Assembly: GCA_017893485.1 (NCBI GenBank)
Contig: CM030364.1
Location: forward strand, 248,299,122-248,363,121
Direction: 5' to 3'
DNA from: Hemerocallis citrina
Lineage: Eukaryota > Streptophyta > Magnoliopsida > Asparagales > Asphodelaceae
Length of the DNA stretch: 64,000 nucleotides
The position numbers and the translations under genes are program-made. Within the stretch, counting starts at the first letter, position 1, and every line of letters begins with the position of its first letter. Of this stretch, positions 33,222 through 44,656 are shown in pieces. Under the pieces are notes generated by a model that was not told the DNA's origin, ran no database searches, and saw only the letters and a list, made by a program, of their open reading frames with translations.

Positions 33222-36200
33222 TGTAAAACCCCGCAAAATTGGAAATTACAATTTTGCCCCTGGGTGTTACGCACGTATATTTTGTAATGAATTTCACTAC
33301 ATATTTTGGATTCGTACTATTTATACATTTTCCGTATTGATTTCAGTCAACTAAAATATAATATTTCAATCCCTGGAATTTACGTGCTTTTTACGTGTTT
33401 TGATGCACGTGTTTCCACCACTATGTATAATATTTTCTATAGGTTTAAATTATTTATTCTTATGTATTTAAATCTATTTTATAAAACGAAAATTTATTTT
33501 CCCCTTATTTTGATTAAAATGCATTTTTCAATTTTTGCACGTATGGTGCACGTGCAAATTTTTATTCTCATTTTGCTACTCTCATTTTACTATTTTTAGC
33601 ATGCATTAGTTTTATTTAGCCTTTCTTTTGATCCATGGACTTAAAGTTAAATTCTAGCCCAATAGACTAATTAAAAAGAGAGCCCACTAGGATAATTAAA
33701 TTAGTTGAATAAAATAAGCCCATGTAGCAAGCCCATTATTAAAATCACAAATTAAGTTATACATGACAAGTTACAATATTAGTACACATTTTTGAGTTAT
33801 AGAAATGTGTTCATATTTGTTTGTGCATGTATGCATGCACACACAAATGTATTTGGACCATTTTGTGGGCTATGGGAGGGGATTAATGGAGTGGTTAAGT
33901 TCATGGAGAGTGGGGAGATGAGAGGTTGGGAGTTTTAGGAGTTAAAAATATGAAGAGGTGAGAATTAAAAAGAGAATTAAAATGAGAAGTTATTAGGTGG
34001 GAGATTTTGCAATATAGTCCCTAGCATTGTCCTATAAATAGCAACCCATTTCTCATTCTTTTTCACACCAAAAATAAAATAAACAAGAGAAAGAAAAGAG
34101 AAAGAAAAGAGTGTAAGAAAAAGAAAGAGAGTTATTGTGCTTGGAGGATCTCTTGCTTGGAGCATTTGCTAGGAGGAGAAGAGGACTAGGAGTTGCTAGG
34201 AGCAAGAAGGAGCCATTCATTTGTAGTTTTCAACCTTCAAACAAAAGGTGGGTTCTCATGCTTTCTAATTTAGAACTATGCATGCTAGTGACAAAATATG
34301 AGCATTTTGTTTTGATATGTAGTTAAGATTTCATGTTAGTGTTGCATGCTATGAATGAAAACAATATTGTTATGATTAAACAAATAATAGGAGATTTTGA
34401 CTAAAGAGCTAATACCATAGATCATGTTAGAATGCTTGTAAAATGTTATGCATGTTAAAAATGTATTCTTTTGTATGGAAAATTTGTTGAAAAATGTTGT
34501 TTTATGTTCTAGGGTCATGAATAAGAAAGAAAGATTAATATTGTGTTAGTGGTTGATTTTGTAGTACAAACATGCTAATTTTGATAAATAAAGTAAAATG
34601 TGATGGGATAAATATATTGTGTTTATGAATGGTAGAAATATTGTTATGACTAAGAGAACAATTTTCCATCACGATAGTTAAAAATAATAAAATGAATTAC
34701 TGTCACAAACCATACTAGTACACATGATTGTAAATGTCGAAATGTATAATTTGTAGGAAGATTGTTGAGATTTCTTAATGAGTTTAAATGCAAATTAAAT
34801 TTGGGAAAAAATTCTAATACTCTTATAAAATGAAATAGAATATAGTAAAAATAGTTGTAGAATTTTTCAAGTATATTTGAGAAGTAAAAGAGATATTTGA
34901 AGATAGAATGAAATTTTGTTCTTAAGTTAATTATTTTTAAGAATATGAATTTTTTTATAAAAAAAAGACTTTGATGTGAGAATTAGTTTCTCTTGTTGAG
35001 ATTATGCAATTATGATGAATGTGAAATTCTAGATTTCTATGTGTACTCAAATTGTTAATGAGTTTAAATTAGATGAATGCATGAATAGAATTCTTGTTGG
35101 AAAGAATTGAGAATAAGTGAATTGTGAATAGAACATTGATTATGTTGTGAATTATTTGTATTTGATTAATTGGAGAGACTTCATGAGTTTAAAATTTGCA
35201 AATAAAATTGCTATTGTTGTTGATTCATGAATGGACTAAAAGAGAATTATGATTGATGCCAAATGAGATATAGATCAAATTGTGGATGGCTAGAGACATG
35301 GAAATATCTAAGTGAAGACATGATAATGAAAAGGGTAAAAAGAAAATAATTTCCGAAACTGATCCACCGTGGAAAATATTTACCCGACTGGTCCACTTTT
35401 GAAAATATTTACCAAAGTTAATCCATTATTATATTTTCCGAAACCGAGTAATTTTAACATTATTATTGACTTCAAAATTCTATTATAGACCTTTATTTTA
35501 TTAAGAAGAGTAAAGTAGTAGTTTGTGAAGTGATTTTTCTTGAAGAAAATTATACTCTTATTTGTGTAAAGAATGTTTTAAAGTGAGTTGAGATATTGTG
35601 AGAGTTTGAATTTGTTGATAAAATTTCATGTGATGAAGTTGCGTACTTGAAAGAAAATATTTTGCTTATAAAGATTTTGAATGAATAAGTTGATTATGAA
35701 TATGTGCCTAAGTTGTTAAAAAGAATGATAATGGATGAAAATTTTGTTCATGAAAAAGGATTATTTGTTTTTATGGGAAATTATGAATGAATGAATGAAT
35801 CATGGGTAATGCAAAAATGAGACATTGATTAGATTATGGATAAGTTAGAGATATGAATATAATAAGTTTAAGATATGATTATTAAGGGGTATGTGTACCC
35901 ATGTTTCATGTGCATGAAAGATTATGATTAAGAATTAGTAAGACTTCGGTTACCGGCAAAAATGAAAGAAAGGATTGATATGATTTTGAGATATTGCCGT
36001 GGGGCGATCTCATATTTGTTGATTAAGTCCGGTAGGAGGTAAAACTAATTCTATGAGTGGAAATTATTCATGTCTTGAACTTAAGAATAATTAGGCACTT
36101 AAGTGAAGATGTGATAAACTTGTGCAAACGTAAATGGGTGCTTCTATATAGTCGGCGGTGGATCTCCGTGGCTATAGACCCAGTTGGTGGACTGTGGTTG

Positions 36201-36969
36201 CCCCATAGGAGATGGACTGTATTTTATCCGGGACTTAGGGTAGTCGACGGATGTTTACCATACTCCAAAGAATATGTATATACTGGGGCTAGAAGGGCAT
36301 TTACGGGATTATCATCACGATATAATAGCCAGGGAGGCTGGGATCTGTTAATATAAGCCAGGGAGCTGAGATCCGTATCGGTGAAATAACTCTAAAACTT
36401 GTTTTATTACTGGGTAGTCTCATGGCGAGGGATCGAACCCTTCAATATGGAGTACGTAGGCGCTTGCCCTCGGACCTATGTAGTATGGGATGCATAGAAT
36501 CTGAACAAGTGTGCATTAGTGTCATCCTAGTGTAGAGCTGTGTGCATTAGGCATTAAGACATGACATACACTTATGCTTAGAACAATCACTTTTGACACT
36601 TTACTTGTTCATTCAATCTTTTGTGTGATTTGTTAAAGTATGAGATTGTTATACTATTCCCGGCATAGAGAGGATAGCCGTGTATAACATTTCGTCAGTT
36701 GTAAGTAACTAACGAGCCCACAGATTAACATGCAGGTAAAGGACCATACATAAAGCTATGAAGTGGATATGCTGATGCTGCTTTTATTTTAGAGATGTTG
36801 TAAATAATTTATTGTAAATTTCATTCTTCCGCTGTGTAAAACCAAGTTGTAATTGAACTCTGATGTATTGTGAATAAAAAGTTTTAAATTCCTTGTAAAA
36901 TTGTACGAAGTGAAGTAAAGATCCTGTGAAATCTCGAATTTATCCTTACTTGAAATTCGGGGTGTTACA
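33222..36969 (+). repeat. Element A 5' LTR
   Basis: It runs from TGTAAAACCCCGC to GGGGTGTTACA. U3 is about 0.8 kb to the TATA box, leaving about 2.9 kb of R-U5. At 35340-35450 it contains a block resembling the Mutator-like TIR at 477-545. The last ~500 bp hold the GGACCTATGTAGTATGGG region shared with other LTRs in the window. Short frames inside it (for example 36057-36356) are duplicated in both LTRs and have no domain. Confidence 0.92.
34033..34040 (+). promoter_or_regulatory. TATA box, element A 5' LTR
   Basis: TATAAATA in GTCCTATAAATAGCAACCC, ~810 bp from the LTR start; an identical copy lies at 39771-39778 in the 3' LTR. Confidence 0.7.
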
Positions 36970-36971
36970 GA

Positions 36972-36983
36972 TGGTATCAGAGC
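36972..36983 (+). promoter_or_regulatory. Primer-binding site of element A (initiator tRNA-Met)
   Basis: TGGTATCAGAGC starts 2 nt after the 5' LTR and is complementary to the 3' end of plant initiator tRNA-Met. Confidence 0.9.
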
Positions 36984-37300
36984 ATGCTTCACAAGTAGTA
37001 CAAGTTTATAAGGAACGATAAAAAGTGACGATAAATTTGGGAACAAGCCAAAAGTGTCCTTCTGTCAACCGGGTGTAAACAACCCTAAGCGACACGGTAC
37101 TTAAGCGTCTTCGGACCACCGCTAGCTGGGAACCGACTCTTATGGCTAACCCAAGTAGATCAAAACTTGATAGACTAAAAATTTGTTAAGGAAGAGTAGT
37201 AAGATCATTAACTATCGTCTAGAACCCGTGACACCTTAGTGAGTAGTTACAATATTATTCCTGCAGACACTAGAGTGTGAGTTTCAGTCTATAGAGATTT

Positions 37301-37321
37301 AAATGTAAGTGATTTACATTT
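37301..37321 (+). other. Leader stem-loop of element A
   Basis: AAATGTAAG-TGA-TTTACATTT folds as a 9-bp stem (one G-T pair) with a 3-nt loop. The same hairpin with a different loop and closing pair is in the leader of element C (48945-48965). Confidence 0.6.
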
Positions 37322-37457
37322 GTGTTGCTCTATATACTGATGTTTTCTCTTTCTTTTGGATGACTGGAGTCGTGAAAGCAGTAGTTATTGACTTTCATTC
37401 ATGATGTTTTTCTCGTATACATTGATATGAGAGTGTATGCGAGCACATTTTTCCCTG

Positions 37458-37513
37458 GGTATCAGAGTGGCGCAGTGAAAGCGTGGTTGGCTTGAACCGT
37501 CATTCATGATACC
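37458..37513 (+). other. tRNA-iMet-like sequence in element A interior
   Basis: ATCAGAGTGGCGCAG at 37461 and AAGCGTGG at 37479 match the 5' half of plant initiator tRNA-Met as I know it (28 of the first 31 positions). The stretch ends with TGATACC (37507-37513), like the tRNA 3' end, and this can pair with GGTATCA (37458-37464). The middle is shortened, so this is a mimic or fragment, not a tRNA gene. A more diverged copy lies ~95 bp upstream (about 37365-37410). Confidence 0.6.
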
Positions 37514-37549
37514 TTACACACTTCCCTCTCAAATTATTTTTGTAGATCA

Positions 37550-38900
37550 TTATCATGGTACTTCCTTCATATTCAATATATAAATTTTTAATAAATATTT
37601 TCTTATGTTATTAAATCATTTGAATATTTATCTTCCTTAGTCTTGATATTTTAAACTTGTTTTTTAAACTTAAAATTTCGTCTTTCATGTATTTACGTCA
37701 CTTTATGTTTACCCGTTTATATCTACTATTACTTTACGTATTTTGTCAAGTTTTAAATTGCCATTTATTAAATTAATATTTCAACAATTATTTTCTTCAT
37801 TTTGGATTTTTCTTATGAAATTTTCTTATGTGCACTCATTTTATATGATTTGATTTCTGTGATACTATATTATCTTATCCTATATGTTTTTAACAAGATT
37901 GAAATTTTCTACCTATATAAATGTGACCTACTATTTGTTTTATTTGTTTACATTCGGTACTATTATTGCATATTTGTTTTGATATATTCACTTTTACTAT
38001 TAATCGCTACTCATCACTTTTATAGTTTTGCACTGTATATACTCACTATTTATACATTATCTTTTCTCAAATTTTAACTGTCTTTACACTCTTAGTTATT
38101 ACTTATATTCTTCCAATGATCTCTATATATATATATCATATTTTTCAATATTCTTATTATACATATCATTTTACCCTCATCTAATTACTACATTAATATT
38201 TTTGCATATACTTGTTTATGTCTATTGTCCTAATTTGCTACACTATATAATTATTGTTTTCAATTGTGTTTCCATCTCGTGTATGTGCTCTACAATATTT
38301 TGTCTTAATGTTATAAAATATTTTCATCACTACAAAATTTTGTATATTCACAAAGTATTTCAACGTATGCTTTCTATTTTTTTTTCAAATTGTGTGTATA
38401 ATTGTTATAGTTACCTTACAAACTATTTTATTAATTGGTATACAAAGTCATTTTATGTTTCCATTTATTTTTTTGAAACTCTTATTCAATGGTCTTGTTT
38501 TAAATTGCTAATTCGATTTCGTTTTACAGTTTGCAAATTTTCTACCGTTTATTACATCGATAAATTTTTCTAAATTATCTATTGACTATGTTTCCTTCAC
38601 CACATTGTTTTCCGAACTATTTCGAAATTAACGACATAATTGACTTTTTCCTTTTATCTAATAGCTTACCTAATATTATTTTTGTACGAAAATTTCTCTC
38701 AAACTATTCTATCCCTTGTCATCTTTCATTTCTTATGTCATTTTCCTAATTTTCTTGTTCTGTCTTGTAACATCTTAATATTCATCGTCTTCTTATAAAG
38801 AGTTTGTCTTGTTTTTATTATTATTTTTTTCCTTGTTGCGTATACTACATTTTTTTTAAGTTGCAGTTTTCTAAATATAAATATTTTCTTTGACGTGTAC
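37550..38900. other. T-rich non-coding interior of element A
   Basis: Strongly T-rich on the plus strand with no gag, protease, RT or integrase motif. The frames at 37802-38573 are hydrophobic, low-complexity translations of this bias. Confidence 0.6.
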
Positions 38901-38959
38901 AAAATACAATCTTTACCTTAGCGAGTTCCGAGGACGGAACTACTCTAAGGAGGGGAGAG

Positions 38960-41900
38960 TGTAAAACCCCGCAAAATTGGAAATTACAATTTTGCCCCTG
39001 GGTGTTACGCACGTATATTTTGTAATGAATTTCACTACATATTTTGGATTCGTACTATTTATACATTTTCCGTATTGATTTCAGTCAACTAAAATATAAT
39101 ATTTCAATCCCTGGAATTTACGTGCTTTTTACGTGTTTTGATGCACGTGTTTCCACCACTATGTATAATATTTTCTATAGGTTTAAATTATTTATTCTTA
39201 TGTATTTAAATCTATTTTATAAAACGAAAATTTATTTTCCCCTTATTTTGATTAAAATGCATTTTTCAATTTTTGCACGTATGGTGCACGTGCAAATTTT
39301 TATTCTCATTTTGCTACTCTCATTTTACTATTTTTAGCATGCATTAGTTTTATTTAGCCTTTCTTTTGATCCATGGACTTAAAGTTAAATTCTAGCCCAA
39401 TAGACTAATTAAAAAGAGAGCCCACTAGGATAATTAAATTAGTTGAATAAAATAAGCCCATGTAGCAAGCCCATTATTAAAATCACAAATTAAGTTATAC
39501 ATGACAAGTTACAATATTAGTACACATTTTTGAGTTATAGAAATGTGTTCATATTTGTTTGTGCATGTATGCATGCACACACAAATGTATTTGGACCATT
39601 TTGTGGGCTATGGGAGGGGATTAATGGAGTGGTTAAGTTCATGGAGAGTGGGGAGATGAGAGGTTGGGAGTTTTAGGAGTTAAAAATATGAAGAGGTGAG
39701 AATTAAAAAGAGAATTAAAATGAGAAGTTATTAGGTGGGAGATTTTGCAATATAGTCCCTAGCATTGTCCTATAAATAGCAACCCATTTCTCATTCTTTT
39801 TCACACCAAAAATAAAATAAACAAGAGAAAGAAAAGAGAAAGAAAAGAGTGTAAGAAAAAGAAAGAGAGTTATTGTGCTTGGAGGATCTCTTGCTTGGAG
39901 CATTTGCTAGGAGGAGAAGAGGACTAGGAGTTGCTAGGAGCAAGAAGGAGCCATTCATTTGTAGTTTTCAACCTTCAAACAAAAGGTGGGTTCTCATGCT
40001 TTCTAATTTAGAACTATGCATGCTAGTGACAAAATATGAGCATTTTGTTTTGATATGTAGTTAAGATTTCATGTTAGTGTTGCATGCTATGAATGAAAAC
40101 AATATTGTTATGATTAAACAAATAATAGGAGATTTTGACTAAAGAGCTAATACCATAGATCATGTTAGAATGCTTGTAAAATGTTATGCATGTTAAAAAT
40201 GTATTCTTTTGTATGGAAAATTTGTTGAAAAATGTTGTTTTATGTTCTAGGGTCATGAATAAGAAAGAAAGATTAATATTGTGTTAGTGGTTGATTTTGT
40301 AGTACAAACATGCTAATTTTGATAAATAAAGTAAAATGTGATGGGATAAATATATTGTGTTTATGAATGGTAGAAATATTGTTATGACTAAGAGAACAAT
40401 TTTCCATCACGATAGTTAAAAATAATAAAATGAATTACTGTCACAAACCATACTAGTACACATGATTGTAAATGTCGAAATGTATAATTTGTAGGAAGAT
40501 TGTTGAGATTTCTTAATGAGTTTAAATGCAAATTAAATTTGGGAAAAAATTCTAATACTCTTATAAAATGAAATAGAATATAGTAAAAATAGTTGTAGAA
40601 TTTTTCAAGTATATTTGAGAAGTAAAAGAGATATTTGAAGATAGAATGAAATTTTGTTCTTAAGTTAATTATTTTTAAGAATATGAATTTTTTTATAAAA
40701 AAAAGACTTTGATGTGAGAATTAGTTTCTCTTGTTGAGATTATGCAATTATGATGAATGTGAAATTCTAGATTTCTATGTGTACTCAAATTGTTAATGAG
40801 TTTAAATTAGATGAATGCATGAATAGAATTCTTGTTGGAAAGAATTGAGAATAAGTGAATTGTGAATAGAACATTGATTATGTTGTGAATTATTTGTATT
40901 TGATTAATTGGAGAGACTTCATGAGTTTAAAATTTGCAAATAAAATTGCTATTGTTGTTGATTCATGAATGGACTAAAAGAGAATTATGATTGATGCCAA
41001 ATGAGATATAGATCAAATTGTGGATGGCTAGAGACATGGAAATATCTAAGTGAAGACATGATAATGAAAAGGGTAAAAAGAAAATAATTTCCGAAACTGA
41101 TCCACCGTGGAAAATATTTACCCGACTGGTCCACTTTTGAAAATATTTACCAAAGTTAATCCATTATTATATTTTCCGAAACCGAGTAATTTTAACATTA
41201 TTATTGACTTCAAAATTCTATTATAGACCTTTATTTTATTAAGAAGAGTAAAGTAGTAGTTTGTGAAGTGATTTTTCTTGAAGAAAATTATACTCTTATT
41301 TGTGTAAAGAATGTTTTAAAGTGAGTTGAGATATTGTGAGAGTTTGAATTTGTTGATAAAATTTCATGTGATGAAGTTGCGTACTTGAAAGAAAATATTT
41401 TGCTTATAAAGATTTTGAATGAATAAGTTGATTATGAATATGTGCCTAAGTTGTTAAAAAGAATGATAATGGATGAAAATTTTGTTCATGAAAAAGGATT
41501 ATTTGTTTTTATGGGAAATTATGAATGAATGAATGAATCATGGGTAATGCAAAAATGAGACATTGATTAGATTATGGATAAGTTAGAGATATGAATATAA
41601 TAAGTTTAAGATATGATTATTAAGGGGTATGTGTACCCATGTTTCATGTGCATGAAAGATTATGATTAAGAATTAGTAAGACTTCGGTTACCGGCAAAAA
41701 TGAAAGAAAGGATTGATATGATTTTGAGATATTGCCGTGGGGCGATCTCATATTTGTTGATTAAGTCCGGTAGGAGGTAAAACTAATTCTATGAGTGGAA
41801 ATTATTCATGTCTTGAACTTAAGAATAATTAGGCACTTAAGTGAAGATGTGATAAACTTGTGCAAACGTAAATGGGTGCTTCTATATAGTCGGCGGTGGA

Positions 41901-42707
41901 TCTCCGTGGCTATAGACCCAGTTGGTGGACTGTGGTTGCCCCATAGGAGATGGACTGTATTTTATCCGGGACTTAGGGTAGTCGACGGATGTTTACCATA
42001 CTCCAAAGAATATGTATATACTGGGGCTAGAAGGGCATTTACGGGATTATCATCACGATATAATAGCCAGGGAGGCTGGGATCTGTTAATATAAGCCAGG
42101 GAGCTGAGATCCGTATCGGTGAAATAACTCTAAAACTTGTTTTATTACTGGGTAGTCTCATGGCGAGGGATCGAACCCTTCAATATGGAGTACGTAGGCG
42201 CTTGCCCTCGGACCTATGTAGTATGGGATGCATAGAATCTGAACAAGTGTGCATTAGTGTCATCCTAGGGTAGAGCTGTGTGCATTAGGCATTAAGACAT
42301 GACATACACTTATGCTTAGAACAATCACTTTTGACACTTTACTTGTTCATTCAATCTTTTGTGTGATTTGTTAAAGTATGAGATTATTATACTATTCCCG
42401 GCATAGAGAGGATAGCCGTGTATAACATTTCGTCAGTTGTAAGTAACTAACGAGCCCACAGATTAACATGCAGGTAAAGGACCATACATGAAGCTATGAA
42501 GTGGATATGCTGATGCTGCTTTTATTTTAGAGATGTTGTAAATAATTTATTGTAAATTTTATTCTTCCGCTGTGTAAAACCAAGTTGTAATTGAACTCTG
42601 ATGTATTGTGAATAAAAAGTTTTAAATTCCTTGTAAAATTGTACGAAGTGAAGTAAAGATCCTGTGAAATCTCGAATTTATCCTTACTTGAAATTCGGGG
42701 TGTTACA
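38960..42707 (+). repeat. Element A 3' LTR
   Basis: Same length as the 5' LTR. I saw only four single-base differences: 36531/42269 T/G, 36648/42386 G/A, 36752/42490 A/G and 36822/42560 C/T. All fall within ~290 bp near the LTR end. Confidence 0.92.
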
Positions 42708-43140
42708 GTATTAGGGTGATCAGGTGAATGGGTAATTTAGAGTAGGGATATTTGGATATTTAGCTATAGGGTATTTGGTTAATGGGGTTTTTAAAAAAAG
42801 GATTTGGGTATTGAGTATTAGAGTTAAAAATAGGAGATGGGAATATCACGAGCACCCCAAGAGACATGAACCAAAAATGAAATAGAGCAAGAGCAAAATA
42901 AAGAACAAATTAATGACCCAAACACATAAATGAACAAAAGACAGACAGACGGATACAAGAAGATAAAATTTTAAAAAAAACACCAATGAATATATTGAAG
43001 ACAAAAATCCAATATACGGTCCAAAAGAGATACAACAGAATCAAATACAAGGAAAAAGAAAATACAATCAAAAATACACAAAATGAAAAATAGGGGTTAC
43101 AATCCTATCCATCTAACAAGAAGAATTTCTTCCTGGAAAT

Positions 43141-44656
43141 TCAAACAAGAAGATACATAGGGTAACCCCAAAAACAACCAAAAAGAATAAAACAAAGACT
43201 ACTCAAACAAATGAGGAAACATTTGCTGATTCTCCTGCTCCAGCTCCCAAGCGACTCACCGGGCGAGTGAGGATTCCAAGAAATACGAACCAACTTGATG
43301 ACCTTGTTCTTAAGCACTTTCTCCTGCCGATCCACAATAGCAACTGGCAGAATCTCACAAGTCAAATCCGGCTGAACGGTCAACTCCGAATAGTCGATCA
43401 CATGGCTCTCATCTCGGATATATCTCCTGAGTTGTGAGACATGGAAAACATCGTGCACTCTTGATAAAACTAGCGATAATGCAAGATGATAGGCCACCTT
43501 GCCTATCGCTCCACAATATCAAACGGTCCAATAAACCTAGGGTTGCGCTTGCTCCTACCACCAAACCGAATGACACCCCGCCAAGGCGATACCTTCAGGA
43601 AAATATGGTCACCAACCTCGAACTCCAAAGCTCTCCGATGGACATCGGCCCAACACTTCTGCCTATCCTGACCTGCCTGCAAATGCTTCCTGATCTGAAC
43701 CACCGCATCAACTGTCCTGGTGATCAACTCCAGGCTTAACAACTTCCTCTCACCAATTTCATCCCTGCACACTAGTGGTCTGCACTTTCGCCCATAGAGT
43801 GCCTCGAACGGAGCAACTTTAATACTGGCTTGGAAGCTGTTATTGTACGAGAACTCTATGAGATGCAAATGGTCCTCCCATGATCCACCAAACTGAAGCA
43901 TACAGGACCGCAACATGTCCTCAAGAATCTGGATGGTCCTCTCTGACTGTCCATCAGTCTGGGGATGAAAAGTTGTACTGTACTTTAATTTACTCTCCAA
44001 ACTGTTCTGAAGACTCTCAGTTCTGAAGACTCTCCCAGAACTGAGATCTGAATCTCGTATCCTTGTCGGATACAATACTAACTGGAACCCCATGAAGTCT
44101 AACAATCTCTTGCATGTACCTCTCAGCAAGGCTCTCAGTAGACTGCTCGACACGAAAAGGAATGAAGTGAGCACTCTTCGTCAAACAGTCGATAATCACC
44201 CAAATGGCATTATGACCCTTAGGACTCCTTAGTAAAGCGGTCACAAAATCTATAGTGATATGTTCCCACTTCCATTCTGGAATAGGAAGTGATTGAAGAA
44301 GTCAGCAATTCTCTGATGCTCTGCCTTAACCTGCTGGCAGATCAAACACTGAGCAACAAACCGAGCCATAACTCCTTTCATATCATGCAACCAGAAATAA
44401 AGCTTCAAATCCCGATACATCTTAGTACCGTCGAGATGGGTAGAATAGGATGAATGATAGGCATCCTCAAGCAACCTCTGACGAACTTCCCCCTTCGGGA
44501 CACATAACCTGGACCCAAAATGAAGAGATCCATCAGCATGGATAACCATGTCCGTTCTGGACCCAGACTCAACCTCAGCTCAAAAACCCTGCAACTATGC
44601 ATCACCAGCCTGCACCTCTTTAATCTTATCAACAAGAGACAAATGAAGCTGGAGCA
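43141..44656 (-). pseudogene. Element B gypsy pol C-terminal part: integrase and chromodomain (broken)
   Basis: Reading down from 44656 on the minus strand: a linker; the HHCC integrase zinc finger (about 44500-44320, ending CLICQQVK); the integrase core (NAIWVIIDCLTKSAHF near 44200, a VSDKDTRF aspartate motif near 44060, and TFHPQTDGQSERT with its glutamate near 43960); the GPF...I beta-barrel region; and a chromodomain remnant (KVIKLVRISWN near 43300). This order marks a Ty3/gypsy chromovirus. Stops and frameshifts break it near 44550, 44250 and 43500, and a ~17-bp direct duplication (AGTTCTGAAGACTCTC) sits near 44005-44035. RT, protease and gag lie beyond the B' insertion, outside the window. 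Confidence 0.85.

Larger units (their letters stand above)
33222..42707 (+). mobile_element. Element A: non-autonomous long-LTR gypsy (LARD-like), TSD GTATT
   Basis: Two 3748-bp LTRs (33222-36969, 38960-42707) flank a 1990-bp interior. GTATT lies on both sides (33217-33221 and 42708-42712). A primer-binding site follows the 5' LTR and the purine tract AAGGAGGGGAGAG precedes the 3' LTR. The interior has no gag or pol; only the pol-end tail GAGTTCCGAGGACGGAACTA remains near 38922. LTR similarity to the solo LTR at 14226-17908 and to element C places it with long-LTR chromoviruses, so it must be mobilised in trans. The LTRs are nearly identical, suggesting recent insertion. Confidence 0.92.
30159..43101 (-). 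mobile_element. 3' LTR of element B, split by element A
   Basis: On the minus strand this LTR begins TGTAACCCCTATTTTTC (43101 downward) and ends GGAAAGCGGGGCATGACA (30159). With element A removed it is about 3.45 kb. It adjoins B's pol end at 43102-44656 in the right order for a minus-strand element. The same LTR family recurs at 44659-57827 and at 63860. The stretch 31151-33216 holds no gene. The 5 bp before the LTR are ATAGG; the matching TSD copy would lie outside the window. Confidence 0.8.

Noticed and set aside
36057..36356. 99-codon frame conserved in both LTRs of element A (also 41795-42094)
   Set aside because: Identity simply reflects near-identical LTRs; no domain, and related LTRs do not keep the frame.
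37802..38573. Hydrophobic frames (91 and 181 codons) in element A that look like membrane proteins
   Set aside because: The region is extremely T-rich, so any frame gives Phe/Leu/Tyr/Ile runs; no start context, domain or support.
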